Shown here: positions 36,421 through 44,669 of the stretch, in pieces | Numbering within the stretch: position 1 is the stretch's first letter | How the letters are laid out: each line of letters starts with the position of its first letter | Assembly (NCBI GenBank): GCA_016209015.1 | Contig: JACQWY010000003.1 | Span: forward strand, 1 to 64,000 | Direction: 5' to 3' | Source: Gammaproteobacteria bacterium | GTDB lineage: Bacteria > Pseudomonadota > Gammaproteobacteria > Ga0077536 | Length of the DNA: 64,000 bases | Position numbers and translations under genes: made by a program | Notes under the pieces: model-generated | Told to the model about the DNA's origin: nothing | Database searches by the model: none | The model's input: only the letters and a program-made list of their open reading frames with translations

Positions 36421-37584
36421 ATGGCTCTCACCGACAAAGCGATCAAGAACGCGAAAATTCGCGATCGCACCTACCGGCTCTACGACGACCACGGTTTGCA
36501 CCTCGAGGTATCACCGCAGGGCGGAAAGTGGTGGCGACTGAAATACCGGCTCGACGGCTGGGAAAAGCGCCTGAGCCTCGAGACCTATCCCGACGTCGGG
36601 CTCGCAGATGCCCGCGAAAAGCGCGAGGCACTCAGGAAGCAGGTTGCTGCGAAGGTGGACCCGAGCGGAGTTCGGAAGGATGCGAAGGCGGCGCGCGACC
36701 ACACCTTCGAGAAAATCGGACGCGAGTACATCGAAGCACGGAAGCGCAAATGGGCCCCGCGTACCCCTAACCTCGTTACTGGCCGGCTTGAGGAGCTATT
36801 CAAGCGTCTAGGTACGCGCCCAGTGTCGCTTATCTCGGTAACTGAGCTCCGCCATGCACTGGAGCAGGTGCAAGCACGTGGCGCCATCGAAACTGCACAT
36901 CGGATTCGGCAGGACGCAAGCCTCGTGTTTCGCTTCGCAATGGGCAAGGGTCTCGCCGATCACGACCCTGCCGCGGGTCTCAGGGGTGTGCTGGAAGAGC
37001 GCCAGACCAAGCATCACGCCGCGATCACCGACCCGAAAGAAATCGGCGCCCTCCTCCGCGCCATTGACGGCTTCTCCGGCGAACCGGCGACGAAGGCGAC
37101 GCTCCGACTCGCCCCGCTCGTGTTCGTTCGTCCTGGCGAGCTTCGGGCGGGCGAATGGCAGGAATTCGACTTTGACGCCGCAGAATGGCGCATCCCGGCG
37201 GCACGCGTGAAAATGCGAGCGCCTCACGTCGTCCCCCTCTCCCGCCAAGCGATCGAAATACTGCGAGCCCTCCAGCCCATCACCGGACAGCGTGCTCACT
37301 TGGCCCAGGGGACGCCGAACTATGTTTTCCCGGGCGTCAGGACGCGTGCCCGGTGCCTGAGCGAGAACACGATCAATGCCTCGCTGCGCCGACTCGGCTA
37401 TACGCCCGACCAGATGACCGGGCATGGATTCCGCTCTATGGCATCCACGCGCCTCAACGAATCACAGAAGTGGCACCGCGATGCGATTGAGCGCCAGCTT
37501 GCCCACGGCGAGCGCGATCGGGTTCGGGCCTCATATAACCACGCAGAGCACCTGCCGGAGCGGCGCCGGATGATGCAATGGTAG
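36421..37584 (+). CDS. P4-type tyrosine recombinase/integrase
   Basis: A 387-residue integrase. The N-terminal DUF4102-type arm-binding domain (MALTDKAIKNAKIRDRTYRL) is followed by the core-binding domain with RKWAPRTPNLVTGRLEELFK. The catalytic domain has Arg in FVRPGELRAGEW, His-x-x-Arg in TGHGFRSMAST, His in LAHGERD and the nucleophile Tyr in RASYNHAEHL. It should cut and join the tRNA-Arg att sites. An in-frame TAG at 37582 replaces what is probably a Trp or Ala codon: the reading frame continues for 31 more integrase-like codons (ADYLDGLREGG...) to TGA at 37678. All catalytic residues precede the stop, so activity may remain. ATG follows GAGGAG. Confidence 0.93.
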   Translation: MALTDKAIKNAKIRDRTYRLYDDHGLHLEVSPQGGKWWRLKYRLDGWEKRLSLETYPDVGLADAREKREALRKQVAAKVDPSGVRKDAKAARDHTFEKIGREYIEARKRKWAPRTPNLVTGRLEELFKRLGTRPVSLISVTELRHALEQVQARGAIETAHRIRQDASLVFRFAMGKGLADHDPAAGLRGVLEERQTKHHAAITDPKEIGALLRAIDGFSGEPATKATLRLAPLVFVRPGELRAGEWQEFDFDAAEWRIPAARVKMRAPHVVPLSRQAIEILRALQPITGQRAHLAQGTPNYVFPGVRTRARCLSENTINASLRRLGYTPDQMTGHGFRSMASTRLNESQKWHRDAIERQLAHGERDRVRASYNHAEHLPERRRMMQW

Positions 37585-37762
37585 GCCGATTACCTCGACG
37601 GTCTACGAGAAGGCGGTGAGGTAGTCCAATTGCACCGCAAAGGCATGAATTTGTCTGGAAGCGAGAAGCCCCGCTGCTGAGGGCTATAAGGCAGCCCGGG
37701 TCCTGAAGATTTTCGGGGGCCGATCCCCATGCGATTTCGCCTTTTCCACGAGCTGGCCAATA

Positions 37763-37780
37763 TGTACTAATTTTGGTACA
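37763..37780 (+). promoter_or_regulatory. Palindromic operator of the toxin-antitoxin locus
   Basis: TGTACTAA-TT-TTGGTACA is an inverted repeat with one mismatch, ending immediately before the toxin ATG at 37781. Its place and form suit the autoregulatory site bound by an XRE-type antitoxin. This is inferred from position only. Confidence 0.55.
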
Positions 37781-38159
37781 ATGTATGCCTCGACACCGAT
37801 TCGTGAAGTTCGCTTCTACGCTTCCACTACGGGCACCGAGCCCGTGCGCGATTGGACTCAGAAGCTTGTCGAAAGACGATCGTCGTGCAATCGGCGAGGA
37901 CGTAAAGACGGTGCAGTTCGTCTGGCCGCTCGGCATGCCCCTGGTGCGGAAGATGAGCGCCGACCTGTGGGAGTGGGAGATCCGCAGCCGCGTCGAACAC
38001 GGAATTGCCCGCATCTTCTTCACGGTCGTAGAGCAGGACATCGTATTGCTCCACGGATTCAAAAAGTCGCAGCGGACGCTAAAAAATGAACTCACCACTG
38101 CTACGCAACGGATGAAGGACGTGCAGAATGCCACCTCGAAAGAAGCAAGTCGGAAGTAG
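37781..38159 (+). pseudogene. Phage-derived Gp49-like (HigB/RelE) toxin, frameshifted
   Basis: The N-terminus STPIREVRFYASTTGTEPVR reads in one frame from ATG 37781. The rest, LSKDDRRAIGEDVKTVQFVW through LLHGFKKSQR, continues in the next frame. One extra base at about 37865 (AAG-C-TTG) explains the shift; removing it restores DWTQKLSKDDRR, the normal Gp49/HigB sequence. As it stands the toxin is broken unless ribosomes slip. Such toxins are ribosome-associated mRNA interferases. The antitoxin gene overlaps its 3' end. Confidence 0.85.
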
Positions 38160-38418
38160 CTTCGACGAATTTCTCGCCGAAGAGGGTCTCCTCGAGGACG
38201 CAAGCGCCGTCGCCCTCAAGCGCGTCATTGCTTGGCAGTTGCAGCAGGCAATGGAAGCTGAAGGCCTCACGAAGTCGGCCTTGGCCAAGCGTATGGATAC
38301 GAGCAGGTCGTCGCTGGACCGTTTGCTCGACGAGCACGACACAGGTCTGACCTTGGAAACGCTGGCGCGTGCCGCACGCGCGCTCGGGCGGCGGGTGCGA
38401 GTCGAGCTGACGGCTTAG
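38128..38418 (+). CDS. XRE-family antitoxin (HigA-like)
   Basis: A 96-residue antitoxin with an XRE/Cro helix-turn-helix: SALAKRMDTSRSSLDRLLDE then GLTLETLARAARALGRRV. It should neutralise the upstream Gp49-like toxin and, with it, repress the operon through the palindrome at 37763. The start overlaps the toxin reading frame by 32 bp, the usual coupling in toxin-antitoxin operons. Because the toxin is frameshifted this gene may now be an orphan or a remnant. Confidence 0.87.
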   Translation: MPPRKKQVGSSFDEFLAEEGLLEDASAVALKRVIAWQLQQAMEAEGLTKSALAKRMDTSRSSLDRLLDEHDTGLTLETLARAARALGRRVRVELTA

Positions 38419-39430
38419 GAGCGCCTCGAAGAATTGCAGATGCGGCACCCCGACACGACCGGACGCAAGTGCCTCTTCGCAGAACAGGACCGTGTCTTAG
38501 GAGTAGTCGCTTTCGACGGCATGTTCAGTCTCTCGCGTTGAACCTAATTGCCAAGATAGGCGACCACGGTACCGAAAACAAATGATATCCGTACATTGAG
38601 GTGCGGCTCGCAACCGCTTGATCCTCTTACTCGCGCGCGACCGGTCTTCGGCGGGGATTTCCGTACACCGATGTTGCGCTCAAGACGCTCGCTCACGCCG
38701 AGTCGGCGCTCTGCGCTCGACCTTACCCCTGGAGCGATCCAGGCTTCGTCGGCTCAGCCCGGTGCGCTGCGGACGGAATGGAACATCGCGAAGTAGCGCG
38801 GGGATGAGAGCCCGGCTGAATCGACGTGACAGGTAATCGTGAAACTTTCGTATTGTGCCGCCGGAACTGTCATCGACGCGTAGCGCAAGCGCACCACCCC
38901 GATGAGACGTGCGTGCACGGCGAGCCGAAGCTTCTTATTGTTCTCTCCCCCTCGCTCCGCTACGGGCGACTTCGGGTCCCATTTCTCAAACAATGACGTC
39001 TCGGCGAACTAGCAATAAACTGCTACACGCGGGAACCTATTAGACGCGGGCTTGTGGTCGCGCGCGAGGCGTGACTCGGCGCGCAGATCAGTTCCGGGAA
39101 TCTTGCCTAGCCAAATCAGGGTACATTGGCAGCCATTACTGCCGACGGCTGCGCGGGCGCGGTCTCGGCGAGTATCCGGTTATTCGGTTCAACAAGCAGC
39201 ACGAAGATCCCGACATGAATATTTTCTCGGTCCATCACCTGCAAATCCGAGCTTTTGTTTTTTCGAGTCCAGAACAGGGGGAGCGGACGTGTAATGGCAA
39301 GAAGCTATCACGCGAAATCTAGAAACAGCGAAAGCGGCATAGGTGGCCTCCGTGTGGCACTAGCCATTACGTTTCCAATTGGGACACATTCGACCCTCAG
39401 AGCCGACCACCTGCTATTGGCTGCGGCCGC
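38419..39430. other. Degenerate intergenic region in the island
   Basis: About 1 kb with no gene I can support. Short open frames exist on both strands (for example 38754-38993 minus and 39071-39322 plus), but none matches a family I recognise. The base composition is lower in GC than the backbone. It may contain decayed upstream genes of the truncated helicase that follows. Confidence 0.5.
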
Positions 39431-39862
39431 ATGAAGCTCGAAGACCTCCAACCCGACGCCGCGGTTCGCGGCATCCTCCCGGATGCTCTCGTAACCGTCG
39501 TCAATGTGACTTGGCATGGGTCGGACGCGCTGACACTCGTCTACCGCGCCTCGGACGGTCGCATCGCGGACGAGATCCTCTACCGGGATGACGAGGCGCG
39601 AATTGACCTTGTAGAAGCAGGACGCCCCTGGAGCTTCGACGGCGACGGTGCAGTCTTCCGTCTGGTCTCTGAAGCCCATCGCATTCGGCTCGCGCACCTG
39701 TTCGACCCCGTGCTCGCCGTCCACACATCACTCGTCGATTCTCTTCCGCACCAGATCACGGCCGTGTACGAGGCGATGCTGCCTCGTCAGCCCTTACGCT
39801 TCCTGCTCGCGGACGATCCGGGCGCTGGAAAGACAATCATGGCCGGACTCTTCACTAAATAG
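39431..39862 (+). pseudogene. DrmD-like SNF2 helicase, N-terminal fragment
   Basis: The first 143 residues of a large helicase: [79 protein letters not shown] and the Walker A motif [14 protein letters not shown]. This resembles the N-terminus of the SNF2-like helicase DrmD of DISARM anti-phage systems (recognised from memory). A TAG at 39860 stops the frame. A few codons beyond it still look related (LIDETLQRK), then homology ends. All later helicase motifs, and any DISARM methylase or DrmABC genes, are absent, so this is a remnant. Confidence 0.7.
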
Positions 39863-40196
39863 CTGATCGATGAAACGCTACAACGCAAGCCGATGAATAT
39901 TGCGCTTGGATTTCCACGGACTTACGTACCGACCAGCGAACTGGGCCTTTATTCGTCATGCGCAGTGCTCCGAAAGTTCGAGAGGCGATGCTTTGTCACC
40001 TGTTTCACGTTGAACTCGCTTCCTGGAGATTGCTTTCCGCTTTTGATCGATTATTTCGCACAGCTATTTAGGTGACGGCTAAGGCGAGGCGGTTGGCGAG
40101 CGCCGGTACGGCGCCAAATCTACCGGGGCGCGGAGAGGATGGCGCACGGCGTCCTCGATAGCTCGGCGACGAGACGCTTTTCAAGGTGAAGGCACA
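39863..40196. other. Region between helicase remnant and zinc-finger gene
   Basis: It contains one copy of a 54-bp direct repeat (40018-40071) and then about 125 bp leading into the zinc-finger gene, which probably hold that operon's promoter. No gene is visible. Confidence 0.5.
40018..40071 (+). repeat. 54-bp direct repeat, copy A
   Basis: It runs from GCTTCCTGGAGATTGC to CACAGCTATTTAG and is repeated with one mismatch at 44392-44445 in the same orientation. The end GCTATTTAG resembles the right end of the IS630 element in this window (GGCTATTTAG), so the copies may be abandoned ends of a related insertion sequence. Confidence 0.8.
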
Positions 40197-41309
40197 ATGG
40201 GATTTTGGCATACAGGTTACATCGAGTTTCACCAGCCCGTAGGCTTGACCGGCGAATGGAAACCCGGCCCGTTGCGGCTGACGTGTCCGCACTGCGGGCA
40301 GGAGTTCGGTTCTGAGGATGACCTCAGGAGGCATCGTTTCGAGGCTCATCCGCTGTATCGGCCTGCGCTATTCCTGAACGGTAGAGAGCTTGGCACGCAG
40401 CGCGTGAGAATTACTCGCCCATTGGGGTCGAAGCAGATAAGAGTTGAAGGTGCGACACGTGCAGTACTGAACGGTCACGAGGTAGTCGTTGCTAGATTGG
40501 GGTTAAAGCTCTCTGAGATCTCGAACGACGTTTGTCGTATCGTTCTCGGAAAGGAGGGCGTCGAGGCTCAGTTCGAGCTTGAGATCCGGGTCGCGTCTGA
40601 AGCGGACCTCTGCGGCGTCGAGAATCAATTCAAAAGTATGGCTGCATGCCGCCGGCTCGACATGCGAGCGATCGAAGATTTTATTGCCGCGACTTCACGC
40701 TATAGTTCCGCCATTGGATATTGCGATGGCATCTGCGCGTACCTTTACGGGCTCATGGCAAAAGAACGCGCAACGGATTGCTCGCTGCCTCACGAGGCGT
40801 ATTTGGCGAGGTACGCCAAGGCTGCCGAGGAGCTTGCGCCCTATGACCGTAATCTCGCGCATACCATCGGCGGCTTGATTGAGTTCCACTTCAACCATTT
40901 CCGGGATGCTGAGCGTCTTTGCGCGGGTTCGCGCCTGGGTGCTGTCGCCAGTCGTTTCGCGGGCTGGATTGAATCTCGTGTCGGAGTTCCCACGATATAC
41001 ACGGACGACGCTGACGAGGAAATTACCGCACTTGAAGGCCTCGTAACTGAGTGGGACACAGAGCAGATTCTGGGTTGGGCAGGCCGGCCTCTCCTGGCTC
41101 TTTCGGAACACCTAGATGACATCGAACTGTTCTTTAAACGGGACCTTGCGGAGTTCGATCGGGTGAAGCTCCATATGCTGCTCGGCGAAGCGTTCGCTGC
41201 GCTTGGCAAAACGAAGTCGGCGCTTGAGCATGCAAGAGCCCTCCGCAATCTGCCTGCATTGGAAGGCTGGGCGGAGGCTCTGATTCGCGAAGTCGGAGAA
41301 CATAAGTGA
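40197..41309 (+). CDS. Zinc-finger protein of Hsp70 operon, unknown function
   Basis: A 370-residue protein, first gene of a four-gene coupled operon. A C2H2-type finger sits near residues 29-51: CPHCGQEFGSEDD followed by the two histidines of RRHRFEAH. A predicted beta-rich region (about 55-130) and a long helical region (about 145-370) with TPR-like character near the end (LGEAFAALGKTKSALEHARA) follow. No catalytic motif is recognised. The finger could bind nucleic acid or a partner, and the C-terminal helices could contact the Hsp70. ATG at 40197 follows AAGGTGAAGG. Its stop overlaps the next gene's GTG by GTGA. Confidence 0.85.
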   Translation: MGFWHTGYIEFHQPVGLTGEWKPGPLRLTCPHCGQEFGSEDDLRRHRFEAHPLYRPALFLNGRELGTQRVRITRPLGSKQIRVEGATRAVLNGHEVVVARLGLKLSEISNDVCRIVLGKEGVEAQFELEIRVASEADLCGVENQFKSMAACRRLDMRAIEDFIAATSRYSSAIGYCDGICAYLYGLMAKERATDCSLPHEAYLARYAKAAEELAPYDRNLAHTIGGLIEFHFNHFRDAERLCAGSRLGAVASRFAGWIESRVGVPTIYTDDADEEITALEGLVTEWDTEQILGWAGRPLLALSEHLDDIELFFKRDLAEFDRVKLHMLLGEAFAALGKTKSALEHARALRNLPALEGWAEALIREVGEHK

Positions 41310-42373
41310 CCCAATCGCACGAACGTAGCGCGGTGAAAATTCGATTAGACGGCAGTAAGCCGCCTCGCTTCAATACACTCGCGGACTTGCTCCGGTTGAC
41401 GTACGGTTCCAAGAGAAAACGCCTCGCATTAGCCAAGTCTGATCTCCGAGCGATGCAAGCCGCACCCAAGCTGGAAGCCGACGAGCGACATGATCTGCTG
41501 CGGCTTGCGTCATCGGATCGCACGCTGGAGCGTACCCGCGATCTGCTATTGCTCAGCGCGGAGAAGTTCGTGCACCACCCACTCGCCGTGCAAGTAAAGG
41601 ACTTCGTCAGGGAGGTTCTGCGGAATCATCCGGCGTACCAGTCGCTATCGCTGCAAGGGGTGCTCGACAACCTACCCGAAGCATCCTCCATTGACATTGC
41701 GCTCGCGGCGCTCACGGGGCAGCCGTTTGCGCATCTGCAATGGCCTACCGGTGCTTCGCCGCTTAAGAAAAGAGAGGCTGAATCGCTGCGGCTCGCGGCA
41801 GTTCATTGTCTCCTCATCTGGTTGCGAGAGACCCGCGGTATTTCGCTCGAACGTATCCAGCGACTTCTCCATTCCAGTTTCTGGAAGCAGGCTGCGGCTC
41901 GCCAAAAAAGCGATGGGAAAATTCTTCGCACGCTCATACTTGCGCGCGACGGGGATGCGCTGGGGCTCGCCTGCTTAGCGTTCGAGGAAAACATAAGGGA
42001 GAAGTCGCGCGACGCCGACGCCGCGCGGGGTGCCGAGGAACGTGCTCGGATCCGCGCTGAGCACCTGCACTGTGAACTCCAGGAGGCGAGCGCGCTACTT
42101 GAGGCCGAACGGTCACGAAACATCGCTCTCCACAAGGAAATGGAACATGAACGGAGACAGCACGAGGACGAGAAAGCGCATCTGCGCAACGACTACGAAG
42201 TGCTGCGAGGTCGAATCCTGCGCCGGCTTAGGCAGGAAGTTTCGCTGCTCGACGAAGGCTTACACGCGCTGCGAAAGCAGCCGCCAAAAGTTCATGTCAT
42301 GGACGATCACGCCGAGCGGGCGATTGACGGCTTGAAAAACGAGATTGAACGAATCAAGGGAGAGGTTGAATGA
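41306..42373 (+). CDS. Coiled-coil protein of Hsp70 operon, unknown function
   Basis: A 355-residue protein with GTG start overlapping the upstream stop. The N-terminal two thirds are a compact, mostly helical domain with no recognised family. Residues about 225-355 form a strongly charged heptad-like coiled coil (EEKSRDADAARGAEERARIR-type composition, then HEDEKAHLRNDYEVLRGRIL). The tail NEIERIKGEVE recalls nucleotide-exchange coiled coils such as GrpE only in general shape. Its place directly before the Hsp70 gene suggests an adaptor or exchange partner; that is inference. Confidence 0.8.
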   Translation: MTQSHERSAVKIRLDGSKPPRFNTLADLLRLTYGSKRKRLALAKSDLRAMQAAPKLEADERHDLLRLASSDRTLERTRDLLLLSAEKFVHHPLAVQVKDFVREVLRNHPAYQSLSLQGVLDNLPEASSIDIALAALTGQPFAHLQWPTGASPLKKREAESLRLAAVHCLLIWLRETRGISLERIQRLLHSSFWKQAAARQKSDGKILRTLILARDGDALGLACLAFEENIREKSRDADAARGAEERARIRAEHLHCELQEASALLEAERSRNIALHKEMEHERRQHEDEKAHLRNDYEVLRGRILRRLRQEVSLLDEGLHALRKQPPKVHVMDDHAERAIDGLKNEIERIKGEVE

Positions 42374-44181
42374 GCGTGGTCGGATTCGATTTCGGTACAA
42401 CGAACAGCTTGATCTCGGTCATACGGGGCAACCGGCCGATTAATTTCCTTGATGAGCAGCGGCCCATTCCATCCGTCGTGTGCTACGAGGGGATGCAGAC
42501 GATTGTCGGTCGCGAGGCAAAAGAGCGGTTGGCCCGAGCCGGCCTAGGGGTGCAAGGGAATACGGTGCGATCGCCAAAGACACTGCTTGGCCGCGAAAGC
42601 GTTTTCATAGAAGGCGTCGAACGCCACCCAGTCGACATCGTCGCCGATGTGGTGAGACACGTGGTGCACCAAACGAAATCGGGCCCCCAGGGCCGCGACC
42701 TGGACAAGATCTCGGGTGCCGTTGTGACGATTCCTGTAGATATGCATGGGCACCGGCGTCGCGCGCTACGTGACGCGTTTCGACTTGCCGGCGTGAGTAT
42801 AGTGCAGTTCGTGCATGAACCGCTCGCGGCCCTGTACGGCTACTTCCGGAAGGATTTAGAGACACTGCTTCGCCGCTACGACCGCAAGCTCATTCTTGTC
42901 TTTGACTGGGGAGGCGGAACACTGGACCTGACGATTTGCCGGCCCATGGGGGATATGGTTGTACAGATCATGAACGACGGCACTGACGAGGTCGGGGGAG
43001 ACGTCTTCGACGAAAACCTCATGAACCGCCTCGTGCAGAACGTCTGCGCGGCACGTGGAATCCATGCATCGGTCGATACGCAGCCCGGCGCTCGATCGCG
43101 ACTTCTCGATCGCTGCGAGCGCGCTAAAATCGATCTTTCGATGCGCGAGCGCAGCCAGATTTATGTCGGAAGCTACTTCCGCGGGATCGCGGAGGAGGAC
43201 TTCGACTACTCGCTTAGCCGGGACGAGTTCGAAGAGGTTGTGAGGCCGCTGCTCGACAAGGGCCTCCGGCGTATCAGTCAGATTCTGGAGAACGCCGGAT
43301 ATGCGCCGGAGCAGGTGGCGCTGTGCGTCGCCACGGGGGGCATGTCTAACATGCCCGCCGTCAAGCGGCGGCTTCACGAACTCTTTGGCCCTGAGCGGGT
43401 GCAGATCTCGGACAGTGCAGCGACGCTAATCGCCGAAGGAGCCGCATGGATTGCGGCCGACCAGGCCCTGCTCCGCCTTGCAAAGAACGTGGAACTGGCT
43501 CTTGCGCGGAATTCATACTTGCCGCTCGTCAAGGCAGGTACCGTCATGCCCAAAGAAGGAGAAGTGCAGAGAGCAACCTTCCATCTTTACTGCACCGACC
43601 CACGAGATGGCGTCGCGAAGTTCCAGATCTGTTCACCAAAACGCGCGGGACGCAGTGTTCTGCCCGGCGAGCCGCGCGCCCATCTCGAGACCGTGACCGT
43701 CGAAGTAGACGCCAATACAAGGCCTTTTCGCGAGCGGCTAGAACTCGACGTGAGCATCAACGACGACCTCATCCTTGAGGCGCACGCGCGTTCACTGAAC
43801 TTGAAGGACCAAGATCGGCGCGAGATCCACAACCTGGAGTTCGGCTTGGCATTCCCGAACTCGTCGGCGGCTGGCGGCAATGAGATCGATGACGGGCATT
43901 CACCCATCGGGGAGCCGCGTGAAAGGGGTGGTCTGAGCCTTAGAGCCAACGTTGCGGACCTCAACGATCAGAGCCTTGTTCCCGGGGAGCTTCTCTATCA
44001 GTACGACCCTCACTACTTCGATGTGCGGCGGGAACCACCGGAACATCAGGTTCAAGAAATGCTGTACTACGAACCTTGTTCTATTTGTCGCCGCGCCTCG
44101 AACGATCCTCTCTGCAGGTGCACGAGCTTGCTGACTGAAGTAGCACCCACACCCGCCGAGCAGCCGAGGGCGCACGGATGA
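42370..44181 (+). CDS. Hsp70-like ATPase
   Basis: A 603-residue Hsp70-family protein clearly distinct from housekeeping DnaK. The ATPase domain has phosphate-1 motif VVGFDFGTTNSLIS, connect-1-like FVHEPLAALYGYF, phosphate-2 FDWGGGTLDLT, GDVFDENLMNRLV and adenosine motif CVATGGMSNMPAVKRRL. A beta-rich substrate-binding region spans about 390-520. The helical lid is replaced by a tail with a cysteine cluster, CSICRRASNDPLCRC (CxxC...CxC), likely to bind zinc. It starts within the stop of the coiled-coil gene (ATGA) and overlaps the DUF262 gene likewise. It may remodel a partner encoded in the operon. Confidence 0.92.
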   Translation: MSVVGFDFGTTNSLISVIRGNRPINFLDEQRPIPSVVCYEGMQTIVGREAKERLARAGLGVQGNTVRSPKTLLGRESVFIEGVERHPVDIVADVVRHVVHQTKSGPQGRDLDKISGAVVTIPVDMHGHRRRALRDAFRLAGVSIVQFVHEPLAALYGYFRKDLETLLRRYDRKLILVFDWGGGTLDLTICRPMGDMVVQIMNDGTDEVGGDVFDENLMNRLVQNVCAARGIHASVDTQPGARSRLLDRCERAKIDLSMRERSQIYVGSYFRGIAEEDFDYSLSRDEFEEVVRPLLDKGLRRISQILENAGYAPEQVALCVATGGMSNMPAVKRRLHELFGPERVQISDSAATLIAEGAAWIAADQALLRLAKNVELALARNSYLPLVKAGTVMPKEGEVQRATFHLYCTDPRDGVAKFQICSPKRAGRSVLPGEPRAHLETVTVEVDANTRPFRERLELDVSINDDLILEAHARSLNLKDQDRREIHNLEFGLAFPNSSAAGGNEIDDGHSPIGEPRERGGLSLRANVADLNDQSLVPGELLYQYDPHYFDVRREPPEHQVQEMLYYEPCSICRRASNDPLCRCTSLLTEVAPTPAEQPRAHG

Positions 44182-44420
44182 GTCTTTTCGAGGACACTAA
44201 CCCCAGGGCGCCGAAAGAGTTGCTTGGCGAAATTCATAGCCGCACCACAGTCCTCCCGGACTTCCAGCGCGACTTCGTCTGGGAGCCCGGCGCAACGCAG
44301 GAGCTGATCGTCTCGATCGCCAACAGCTACCCAGCAGGAAGTATCCTGCGCGTGCGGGATGCTAAGGAAGCTCTGAACAAGCCGCCAGTTTGCTTCCTGG
44401 AGATCGCTTTCCGCTTTTGA
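44178..44420 (+). pseudogene. DUF262 protein, truncated at a repeat end
   Basis: Only 80 residues remain. The N-terminus is a DUF262 domain (GmrS/ParB-like): LLGEIHSRTTVLPDFQRDFV then ANSYPAGSILRV. The sequence after DAK changes abruptly at 44366, where GGAAGCTCTGAACAAG, the terminus of the MITE family, begins; the tail KEALNKPPVCFLEIAFRF is not DUF262. The DGQQR catalytic motif and everything after are lost. It overlaps the Hsp70 stop by ATGA and so was the fourth gene of that operon. Full-length relatives are nucleases or NTPases in defence systems. Confidence 0.82.
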
Positions 44421-44445
44421 TCGATTATTTCGCACAGCTATTTAG
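44392..44445 (+). repeat. 54-bp direct repeat, copy B
   Basis: The same sequence as 40018-40071 with a single T/C difference, in the same orientation. The two copies bracket the whole zinc-finger/coiled-coil/Hsp70/DUF262 operon. Here it follows a MITE-type end (44366-44381) that interrupts the DUF262 gene. Confidence 0.8.
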
Positions 44446-44669
44446 ACTCAGCCAATATCATCGGAGCTACCGGGATACCCCCTCACCACCCCAAAACGAA
44501 AAATTTTCGAGTCTCCAAGAATTCGGCAACACCCTGCGCCTGATCATCCCCCCTGGGAATCAGGTTTTGTCCGAAGTCTTTATCTTGCCACGAGAACCAA
44601 AACCAAAATGCATGAGTGCGTCTTTGCGACCTATCACTGCCGCCCCATCCCAGCATCCGGCTCTTGCGC
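44421..44669. other. Intergenic region between the operon remnant and the helicase gene
   Basis: Apart from the repeat copy the region has no gene I can support. The 3' end of the convergent 2033-residue gene lies at 44670. Confidence 0.4.

Noticed and set aside
42370-44181. Housekeeping DnaK
   Set aside because: The protein lacks the DnaK lid and EEVD-like tail, has a cysteine cluster instead, and has no dnaJ or grpE neighbour.
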